In this document: one piece after another, positions 52,801-63,543 of the stretch
Numbering within the stretch: the stretch's first letter is position 1
Layout: every line of letters begins with the position of its first letter
NCBI GenBank assembly: GCA_026874595.1
Contig: CM049318.1
Span: 17,410,241 to 17,474,240 of the forward strand
Direction: 5' to 3'
Origin: Sipunculus nudus
Taxonomy: Eukaryota > Annelida > Sipuncula > Golfingiida > Sipunculidae
Length of the DNA stretch: 64,000 bases
Notes under the pieces: generated by a model
Seen by the model: only the letters and a program-made list of their open reading frames with translations
Told to the model about the DNA's origin: nothing
Database searches by the model: none
Made by a program: the position numbers and the translations under genes

Positions 52801-54329
52801 GTGCCCTGGCTACACAGCAGTTCCGCTTTGTGAATATCAATATCAAAATAAAGGGCAAAATCGTTCAATCAAAATCACAAATGTATAATTCTGCTACTTT
52901 CAAAAAGTCATTTATTGATTTCTGGGACCCGTTTTTCTATTTTAACACAATTTACTTACATTGTTATAATATATCTGATATTATTAGGCTCCCGCAAGGT
53001 CAATTAATACATTATTTCTTCATAAAATGTTGCAAAAAAGCATTTATTAAGACATAATCCCTTTGCTTACACTTTATTTATGCTTTGCTTATTCTCTGCT
53101 TACGGCGAAATCATCACTGGAATGACACATTTTCCTGAAAATACACGCGGATATGACCCACAGGGACGCAGTTGGGTTCCCTGGCTACACAGCAGTTCCG
53201 CTTTGTGAACATTAATATCAAAATAAAGGGCAAAATCGTTCAATCAAAATCACAAATGTATAACTGTGATACTTTCAAAAAGTCATTTATTGATTTCTGG
53301 GACCCGTTTTTCTATTTTAACACAATTTACTTACATTGTTATAATATATCTGATATTATTAGGCTCCCGCAAGGTCAATTAATACATTATTTCTTCATAA
53401 AATGTTGCAAAAAAGCATTTATTAAGACATAATCCCTTTGCTTACACTTTATTTATGCTTTGCTTATTCTCTGCTTACGGCGAAATCATCACTGGAATGA
53501 CACATTTTCCTGAAAATACACGCGGATATGACCCACAGGGACGCAGTTGGGTTCCCTGGCTACACAGCAGTTCCGCTTTGTGAACATTAATATCAAAATA
53601 AAGGGCAAAATCGTTCAATCAAAATCACAAATGTATAACTGTGATACTTTCAAAAAGTCATTTATTGATTTCTGGGACCCATTTTACCATTTAAACACAA
53701 TTTACTTATATTGTTATAATATATCTGATATTAATAGACTCCCGCAAGGTCAATTAATACATTATTTCTTCATAAAATGTTGCAAAAAAACATTTATTAA
53801 GACATAATCCCTTTGCGTAGATTTTGCGTATGCTTTGCTTATTCTTTCCTTACGGCGAAATCATCACTGGAATGACACATTTTCCTAAAAATACACGCTG
53901 ATATGACCCATAGGGACGCAGAAGGGTTCCCTGGATACACAACAGTTCCGCTTAGTGAACATTAACATCAAAATAAAGGGCAAAATCGTTCAATCAAAAT
54001 CACAAATGTATAATTCTGCTACCTTCAAAAAGTCATTTATTGATTTCTTGGACCCGTTTTCCTATTGTAACACAATTTACTTACATTGTTATAATATATC
54101 AGGCATTATTAGTCTCCCGCAAGGTCAATTAATACATTATTTCTTCATAAAATGTTGCAAAAAAGCATTTATTAAGACATAATCCCTTTGCTTACACTTT
54201 GCTTATGCTTTGCTTATTCTTTGCTTACGGCGAAATCATCACTGGAATGACACATTTTCCTGAAAATACACGCTGATATGACCCATAGGGACGCAGAAGG
54301 GTGCCCTGGCTACACAGCAGTTCCACTTT
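49830..54329 (+). repeat. Nested 4-monomer HOR (f, p1c, p1b, p2), 1,500 bp, three units in copy 2
   Basis: Units start at f 49830, 51330 and 52830, exactly 1,500 bp apart, each with p1c, p1b and a p2-type monomer. Unlike copy 1, the third unit is complete here (p1b at 53580 and p2 at 53955 are separate monomers). The second p2 (52455) and the p2/e hybrid (50955) share the variant TTAATACCAAAA, which the third p2 (53955) lacks; it reads TTAACATCAAAA. A related f at 46465 starts a fourth, separated unit. Confidence 0.92.
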
Positions 54330-57300
54330 GTGAGCATCAATATCAAAATAAAGGGCAAAATCGTTCAATCAAAATCACAAATGTATAATTCTGCTACTTT
54401 CAAAAAGTCATTTATTGATTTCTGGGACCCGTTTTCCTATTTTAACACAATTTACTTACAGTGTTATAATATATCTGATATTATTAGGCACACGCATGGT
54501 CAATTAATACATTATTTCTTCAGAAAATGTTGCAAAAAAGCATTTTTTAAGACATAATCCCTTTGCGTAGACTTTGCGTATGCTTTCCTTATTCTTTGCT
54601 TACGGCGAAATCATCACTGGAATGACACATTTTGTTAAAAAAAACGCTGATATTGATCATAGGGGAGCAGAAGGGTTACCTGGCTACACAACAGTTCCGC
54701 TTTGTGAACATTAATATCAAAATAAAAGGCAAAATCGTTCAATCAAAATCACAAATGTATAATTCTGCTACTTTCAAAAAGTCATTAATTGATTTTTTTG
54801 ACCCATCTTCCTATTTTTACACAATTTACTTACATTGTTATAATATATCTGACATTATTAGACTCCCGCAAGGTCAATTAATACAAAATATCTTCATAAA
54901 ATGTTGCAAAAAAGCAGTAATTAAGACATTATCCCTTTGCTTACACTTTATTTATGTTTTGCTTATTCTTTGCTTACGGTGAAATCATCACTGGAATGAA
55001 ACATTTTCCTTAAAATACACGCTGATATGACCCATAGGGACGCAGAAGGGTTCCCTGGTTACACAGCAATTCCGCTTTGTGAACATTAATATCAAAATAA
55101 AGGGCAAAATCGTTCAATCAAAATCACAAATGTATAATTCTAGTATTTAATAAAAGTCATTTATTGATTTCTGGGACCTATTTTCCAATTTAAACACAAT
55201 TTTTTTACATTGCTTTAATATTTTTTGACATTATTAGAATCCCGCATGGTCAATTAATACATTATTTCTTCAGAAAATGTTGCAAAAAAGCATTTTTTAA
55301 GACATAATCCCTTTGCGTAGACTTTGCGTATGCTTTGCTTTTTCTTTGCTTACGGTGAAATCATCACTGGAATGACACATTTTCCTAAAAATACACACTG
55401 ATATGACCCATAGGGACGCAGACGGGTTCCCTGGCTACACAGCAGTTCCGCTTTGTGAACATTAATATCAAAATAAAGGGCAAAATCGATCAATAAAATC
55501 ACAAATGTATAATTCTGCTACTTTCAAAAAGTCATTTATTGATTTCTGGGACCCAGTTTCCTATTTAACACAATTTACTTATATTGTTATAATATATCTG
55601 ACATTATTAGACTCCCGCAAGATTAATTAATACATTATTTCTTCAGAAAATGTTGCAAAAAAGCATTTATTAAGACATAATCCCTTTCCGTAGACTTTGC
55701 GTATGCTTTGCTTATTCTTTGCTTACGGCGAAATCATCACTGGAATGACACATTTTCCTAAAAATACACACTGATATGACCCACAGGAACGCAGACGGTT
55801 CCCTGGCTACACAGCAGTTCCGCTTTGTGAACATTAATATCAAAATAAAGGGCAAAATAGTTCAATCAAAATCACAAATGTATAACTGTGGTACTTTCAA
55901 AAAGTCATTTAATGATTTCTGGGAACCATTTTACCATTTAAACACAATTTACTTATATTGTTATAATATATCTGACATTATTAGACTCCCGCAAGGTCAA
56001 TTAATACATTATTTCTTCAGAAAATGTTGCAAAAAAGCATTTATTAAGACATAATCCCTTTGCTTACACTTTATTTATGTTTTGCTTATTCTTTGCTTAC
56101 GGTGAAATCATCACTGGAATGAAACATTTTCCTAAAAATACACACTGATATGACACATAGTGACGCAGACGGGTTCCCTGGCTACACAGCACTTCCGCTT
56201 TGTGAACATTAATATCAAAATAAAGGGCAAAATCGATCAATAAAATCACAAATGTATAATTCTCCTACTTAATAAAATTCATTTATTGATTTCTGGGACC
56301 CAGTTTCCTATTTTAACACAATTTACTTACATTGTTATAGTATAACTGACATTATTATACTCCCGCAAGGTCAATTAATACATGTATTTCTTCAGAAAAT
56401 GATGCAAAAAAAGCATTTATTAAGACATAATCCCTTTGCTTACACTTTGCTTATGCTTTGCTTATTCTTTGCTTACGGCGAAATCATCACTGGAATTACA
56501 CATTTTCCTAAAAAATACACGCTTTTATGACATATAGGGGCGCAGAAGGATTCCCTGGCTACACAACAGTTCCGCTTTGTGAACATTAATATCAAAATAA
56601 AGGGCAAAATCGTTCAATCGAAATCACAAATGTATAACTGTGGTACTTTCAAAAAGTCATTTATTGTTTTCTGGGACCCATTTTACCATTTAAACACAAT
56701 TTACTTATATTGTAAAAATATATCTGACATTATTAGACTCCCGCAAGGTCAATAATACATTATTTCTTCATAAAATTTTGCAAAAATACATTTATTAAGA
56801 CATAATCCCTTTGCTTACACTTTATTTATGTTTTGCTTAGTCTTTGCTTACGGTGAAATCATCACTGAATTGACACATTTTCCTAAAAATACACGCTGAT
56901 ATGACCCATAGGGACCAGAAGGGTTCACTGGCTACACAGCACTTCCGCTTTGTGAACATTAATATAAAAAAAAGGGCAAAATCGATCAATCAGAATCACA
57001 AATGTATAATTCTTCTACTTTCAAAAAGTCATTTATTGATTTCTGGGACCCAGTTTCCCATTTTAACACAATTATTTACATTGTTATAATATATCTGACA
57101 TTATTAGACTCCCGCAAGGTCAATTAATACATTATTTCTTCAGAAAATGTTGCAAAAAAGCATTTATTAAGACATAATCCCTTTGCGTAGACTTTGCGTA
57201 TGCTTTGCTTATTCTTTGCTTTCGGCGAAATCATCACTGGAATGACACATTTTGTTAAAAATACACGCTGATATGACTTATAGGGGCGCAGAAGGGTTCC

Positions 57301-57552
57301 CTGGCTACACAACAGTTCCGCTTTGTGAACATTAATATCAAAATAAAGGGCAAAATCGTTCAATCAAAATCACAAATGTATAATTCTGCTACCTTTAAAA
57401 AGTCATTTATTGATTTCTTGGACCCATTTTCTTATTTTAACACAATTTACTTACATTGTTATAATATATCAGACATTATTAGACTCCCGCAAGGTCAATT
57501 AATACATTATTTCTTCATAAAATATTGCAAAAAAGCATTTATTAAGACATAA

Positions 57553-60500
57553 TCCCTTTGCTTACACTTTGCGTATGCTTTGCTTATTCTTTGCTTACGG
57601 CGAAATCATCACCGGAATGACACATTTTCCTAAAAATACACGCTCATATGACCCATAGGGACGCAGAAGGGTTCCCTGGCTACACAGCAGTTTCGCTTTG
57701 TGATCATTAATATCAAAATAAAGGGCAAAATCGTTCAATCAAAATCACAAATGTATAATTCTCCTACTTAATAAAAGTCATTTATTGATTTCTGGGACCC
57801 ATTTTCCAATTTAAACACAATTTACTTACATTGTTATAATATATCTGATATTATTAGACTCCGGCAAGGTCAATTAATACATTATTTCTTCATAAAATGT
57901 TGCAAAAAAAAGCATTTATTAAGACATAATCCATTTACTTACACTTTATTTATGTTTTGCTTATTCTTTGCTTACGGTGAAATCATCACTGGAATGACAC
58001 ATTTTCCTAAAAATACACACTGATATGACCCATAGTGACGCAGAAGGGTTCCCTGGCTACACAGTACTTCCGCTTTGTGAACATTAATATCAAAATAAAG
58101 GGCAAAATCGATCAATCAAAATCACAAATGTATAATTTTGCTACTTTCAAAAAGTCATTTATTGATTTCTGGAACCCGTTTTCCTATTTTAACACAATTT
58201 ACTTATATTGTTATAATATATCTGATATTATTAGGCTCCCGCAAGGTCAATTAATACATTTTTTCTTCATAAAATGTTGCAAAAAAGCATTTATTAAGAC
58301 ATAATCCCTTTGCTTACACTTTGCTTATGCTTTGCTTATTCTTTGCTTACGGCGAAATCATCACTGGAATGACACATTTTCCTAAAAATACACGCAGATA
58401 TGACCAATAGGGACGCAGAAGGGTTCCCTGGCTACACAGCACTTCCCCTTTGTGAACATTAATATCAAAATATAGGGCAAAATCGTTCAATCAAAATCAC
58501 AAATGTATAATTCTGCTACTTTCAAAAAGTCATTTATTGATTTCTTGGACCCATTTTCCTATTTTAACACAATTTACTTACATTGTTATAATATATCTGA
58601 TATTATTAGACTCCCGCAAGGTCAATTAATACATTATTTCTTTATAAAATGTTCCAAAAAAGCATTTATTAAGACATAATCCCTTTGCTTACACTTTGCA
58701 TATGTTTTGCTTATTCTTTGCTTACGGCGAAATCTTCACTGGAATGACACATTTTCCTAAAAATACACACTGATATGACCCACAGGGACGCAGAAGGGTT
58801 CCCTGGCTACACAGCAGTTCTGATTAGTGAACTTTAATATCAAAATAAAGGGCAAAATCGTTCAATCAAAATCACAAAAGTATAACTGTTGTACTTTCAA
58901 AAAGTCATTTATTGATTTCTGGGACCCATTTTACCATTAAAACACAATTTACTTATATTGTTATAATATATCTGACATTATTAGACTCCCGCAAGGTCAA
59001 TTAATACATTATTTCTTCAGAAAATGTTGCAAAAAAGCATTTATTAAGACATAATCCATTTGCTTACACTTTATATATGTTTTGCTTATTCTTTGCTTAC
59101 GGTGAAATCATAACTGGAATGACACATTTTCCTAAAAATACACACTGATATGACCCATAGTGACGCAGAAGGGTTCCCTGGCTACACAGCACTTCCGCTT
59201 TGTGAACATTAATATCAAAATAAAGCATAAAATCGTTCAATCAAAATCACAAATGTATAATTTTGCTACTTTCAAAAAGTCATTTATTGATTTCTGGGAC
59301 CCATTTTCCTATTTTAACACAATTTACTTACATTGTTATAATATATCTGACATTATTAGACTCCCGCAAGGTCAATTAATACATTATTTCTTCAGAAAAT
59401 GTTGCAAAAAAGCATTTATTAAGACATAATCCATTTGCTTACACTTTATATATGTTTTGCTTATTCTTTGCTTACGGTGAAATCATAACTGGAATGACAC
59501 ATTTTCCTAAAAATACACACTGATATGACCCATAATGACGCAGAAGGGATCCCTGGCTACACAGCACTTCCGCTTTGTGAACATTAATATCAAAATAAAG
59601 CATAAAATCGTTCAATCAAAATCACAAATGTATAATTCTCCTACTTAATAAAAGTCATTTATTGATTTCTGGGACCCATTTTCCTATTTTAACACAATTT
59701 ACTTACATTGTTATAATATATCTGACATTATTAGACTCCCGCAAGGTCAATTAATACATTATTTCTTCAAAAAATGTTGCAAAAAAGCATTTATTAAGAC
59801 ATAATCCCTTTGCTTACACTTTGCTTATGTTTTGCTTATTCTTTGCTTACGATGAAATCATCACTGGAATGACACATTTTCCTAAAAATACAAGCTGATT
59901 TGACCCATAGAGCGCAGACGGCTTCCCTGGCTACACAGCAGTTCCGCTTTGTGAACATTAATATCAAAATAAAGGGCAAAATCGTTCAATCAAAATCACA
60001 AATGTATAACTGTGGTACTTTCAAAAAGTCATTTATTGATTTCTGGGACCCATTTTACCATTTAAACACAATTTACTTATATTGTTATAATATATCTGAC
60101 ATTATTAGACTCCCGCAAGGTCAATTAATAACTTATTTCTTCAGAAAATGTTGCAAAAAAGCATTTATGAAGACATAATCCCTTTTCTTACACTTTATTT
60201 ATGTTTTGCTTATTCTTTGCTTACGGTGAAATCATCACTGGAATGAAACATTGTCCTAAAAATACACACTGATATGACCCATAGGGACGCAGACTGGTTC
60301 CCTGGCTACACAGCAGTTCCGCTTTGTGAACATTAATATCAAAATAAAGGGCAAATCGATCAATAAAAATCACAAATGTATAATTCTGCTACTTTCAAAA
60401 AGTCATTTATTGATTTCTGGGACCCATTTTCCTATTTTAACACAATTTACTTACATTGTTATAATATATCTGACATTATTAGACTCCCGCAAGGTCAATT

Positions 60501-61079
60501 AATACATTATTTCTTCAGAAAATGTTGCAAAAAAGCATTTATTAAGACATAATCCATTTGCTTACACTTTATATATGTTTTGCTTATTCTTTGCTTACGG
60601 TGAAATCATAACTAGAATGACACATTTTCCTAAAAATACACACTGATATGACCCATAATGACGCAGAAGGGTTCCCTGGCTACACAGCACTTCCGCTTTG
60701 TGAATATTAATATCAAAATAAAGCATAAAATCGTTCAATCAAAATCACAAATGTATAATTCTCCTACTTAATAAAAGTCATTTATTGATTTCTGGGACCC
60801 ATTTTCCTATTTTAACACAATTTACTTACATTGTTATAATATATCTGACATTATTAGACTCCCGCAAGGTCAATTAATACATTATTTCTTCAAAAAAATG
60901 TTGCAAAAAAGCATTTATTAAGACATAATCCCTTTGCTTACACTTTGCTTATGTTTTGCTTATTCTTTGCTTACGATGAAATCATCACTGGAATGACACA
61001 TTTTCCTAAAAATACAAGCTGATTTGACCCATAGAGCGCAGACGGCTTCCCTGGCTACACAGCAGTTCCGCTTTGTGAA
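57553..61079 (+). repeat. More divergent satellite block between HOR-C copies
   Basis: Marks: p14 57700, p15 58077, q1 58452 (ACTTCCCCTTTG, ATATAGGGC), q2 58827 (TTCTGATTAG head, AAAAGTATAACTG), q3 59202 (AAAGCATAAAATC), q4 59577, q5 59951 (CCCATAGAGCGCAG), q6 near 60326 and q4 again near 60701. This adds ten monomers relative to the copy 1 to copy 2 junction, so the next n6 lies 15,733 bp (42 monomers) after the previous one instead of 11,987. No gene or insertion is visible. Confidence 0.87.
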
Positions 61080-61080
61080 C
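59531..61080 (+). repeat. 3-monomer repeat q4-q5-q6, about 1,124 bp
   Basis: Rare variants recur about three monomers apart: CATAATGACGCAG at 59531 and 60654 (1,123 bp), and GACCCATAGAGCGCAG at 59902 and 61026 (1,124 bp). The neighbouring tail with TTTATATATG and ATCATAACT occurs at about 59066, 59441 and 60566. The second q5 is a hybrid: its body is n5, which leads into HOR-C copy 3. Confidence 0.85.
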
Positions 61081-62730
61081 ATTAATATCAAAATAAAGGG
61101 CAAAATCGTTCAATCAAATTCACAAATGTATAACTGTGGTACTTTCAAAAAGTCATTTATTGATTTCTGGGACGCATTTTTCCATTTAAACACAATTTAC
61201 TTATATTGTTTTAATATATCTGATATTATTAGACTCCCGCAAGGTCAATTAATACATTATTTCTTCATAAAATGTTGCAAAAAAGCATTTATTAAGACAA
61301 TCCATTTACTTACACTTTATTTATGTTTTGCTTATTCTTTGCTTACGGTGAAATCATCACTGGAATGACACATTTTCCTAAAAATACACGCTGATAGGAC
61401 CCATAGGGACGCAGAAGGGTTCATTGGCTACACAGCACTTCCGCTTTGTGAACATTAATATCAAATTAAAGGGCAAAATCGATCTATCAAAATCACAAAT
61501 GTATAATTCTGCTACTTTCAAAAAGTTATTTATTGATTTCTGGGAACCAGTTTCCTATTTTAACACAATTTACTTACATTGTTATAACATATATGACATT
61601 ATTAGACTCCCGCAAGGTCAATTAATACATTATTTCTTCAGAAAATGTTGCAAAAAAGCATTTATTAAGACATAATCCCTTTGCTTACACTTTGCTTATG
61701 CTTTGCTTATTCTTTGCTTACGGCGAAATCATCACTGGAATGACACATTTTCCTAAAAATGCACGCTGATATGACCCAAAGGGGCGCAGAAGGTTTCCCT
61801 GGCTACACAGCAGTTCCGCTTTTTGAACATTAATATCAAAATAAAGGGCAAAATCGTTCAATCAAAATCACCAATGTATAATTCTCCTACTTAATAAAAG
61901 TCATTTATTGATTTCTGGGACCCATTTTACCATTTAAACACAATTTTCTTACATTGCTTTAATATTTCTGACATTATTAGACCCCCGCAATGTCAATTTA
62001 TACATTATTTCTTCAGAAAATGATGCCAAAAAGCATTTATTAAGACATAATCCCTTTGCTTACACTTTGCTTATTCTTTGCTTATTCTTTGCTTACGGCG
62101 AAATCATCACTGGAATGACACATTTTCCTAAAAATACACGTTGATATGACCCATAGGGACGCAGAAGGGTGCCCTGGCTACACAGCAGTTCCGCTTTGTG
62201 AATATCAATATCAAAATAAAGGGCAAAATCGTTCAATAAAAATCACAAATGTATAATTCTGCTACTTTCAAAAAGTCATTTATTGATTTCTGGGACCCGT
62301 TTTTCTATTTTAACACAATTTACTTACATTGTTATAATATATCTGATATTATTAGGCTCCCGCAAGGTCAATTAATACATTATTTCTTCATAAAATGTTG
62401 CAAAAAAGCATTTATTAAGACATAATCCCTTTGCTTACACTTTATTTATGCTTTGCTTATTCTCTGCTTACGGCGAAATCATCACTGGAATGACACATTT
62501 TCCTGAAAATACACGCGGATATGACCCACAGGGACGCAGTTGGGTTCCCTGGCTACACAGCAGTTCCGCTTTGTGAACATTAATATCAAAATAAAGGGCA
62601 AAATCGTTCAATCAAAATCACAAATGTATAACTGTGATACTTTCAAAAAGTCATTTATTGATTTCTGGGACCCGTTTTTCTATTTTAACACAATTTACTT
62701 ACATTGTTATAATATATCTGATATTATTAG

Positions 62731-62740
62731 CCTCCCAAAT
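62731..62740 (+). repeat. 7-bp deletion marker in monomer p1a (copy 3)
   Basis: Same CCTCCCAAATT allele, but without the upstream two-base change seen in copies 1 and 2. The deletion shifts the reading frame, so the open frame that starts at 62540 ends at 62743. Confidence 0.92.
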
Positions 62741-63315
62741 TAATACATTATTTCTTCATAAAATGTTGCAAAAAAGCATTTATTAAGACATAATCCCTTT
62801 GCTTACACTTTATTTATGCTTTGCTTATTCTCTGCTTACGGCGAAATCATCACTGGAATGACACATTTTCCTGAAAATACACGCGGATATGACCCACAGG
62901 GACGCAGTTGGGTTCCCTGGCTACACAGCAGTTCCGCTTTGTGAACATTAATATCAAAATAAAGGGCAAAATCGTTCAATCAAAATCACAAATGTATAAC
63001 TGTGATACTTTCAAAAAGTCATTTATTGATTTCTGGGACCCATTTTACCATTTAAACACAATTTACTTATATTGTTATAATATATCTGATATTATTAGAC
63101 TCCCGCAAGGTCAATTAATACATTATTTCTTTATAAAATGTTGCAAAAAAACATTTATTAAGACATAATCCCTTTGCGTAGATTTTGCGTATGCTTTGCT
63201 TATTCTTTGCTTACGGCGAAATCATCACTGGAATGACACATTTTCCTAAAAATACACGCTGATATGACCCATAGGGACGCAGAAGGGTTCCCTGGATACA
63301 CAACAGTTCCGCTTA

Positions 63316-63543
63316 GTGAACATTAATATCAAAATAAAGGGCAAAATCGTTCAATCAAAATCACAAATGTATAATTCTGCTACCTTCAAAAAGTCATTTA
63401 TTGATTTCTGGGACCCGTTTTCCTATTTTAACACAATTTACTTACAGTGTTATAATATATCTGATATTATTAGGCACACGCATGGTCAATTAATACATTA
63501 TTTCTTCAGAAAATGTTGCAAAAAAGCATTTTTTAAGACATAA
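63316..63543 (+). repeat. Hybrid monomer p2/p3 (one monomer lost in copy 3)
   Basis: The head (CTGGATACACAACAG, GCTTAGTGAAC) and GCTACCTTC are p2; from CTGGGACCC on (ACAGTGTTAT, GGCACACGCATGG, GCATTTTTTAAG) it is p3. The switch lies between about 63386 and 63410. Copies 1 and 2 have p2 and p3 as separate units in the corresponding place. Confidence 0.88.

Larger units (their letters stand above)
45691..57552 (+). repeat. HOR-C copy 2, 32 monomers, about 11.99 kb
   Basis: Marks: n6 45715, e 46090, f 46465, p1a 46840, p1b 47208, p2 47583, p3 47958, p4 48332, n5 48707, n6 49080, e 49455, f 49830, p1c 50205, p1b 50580, p2/e 50955, f 51330, p1c 51705, p1b 52080, p2 52455, f 52830, p1c 53205, p1b 53580, p2 53955, p3 54330, p4 54704, p5 55080, p6 55455, p7 55827, p8 56202, p11 56579, p12 56952, p13 57325. 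Most marks sit 11,985-11,987 bp after their partners in copy 1. Between 38.5 and 41.9 kb the offset is 11,612, because copy 1 has one extra monomer (37468) and one fewer (41968 hybrid). Unlike copy 1, p13 here continues into p14 and p15. Confidence 0.93.

Noticed and set aside
33704-57552. The 12-kb duplication as a pure assembly artefact
   Set aside because: The copies differ by whole-monomer gain and loss (37468, 41968) and private bases (37246, 48087), so they are not one sequence written twice. A misjoin at the junctions still cannot be excluded from sequence alone.
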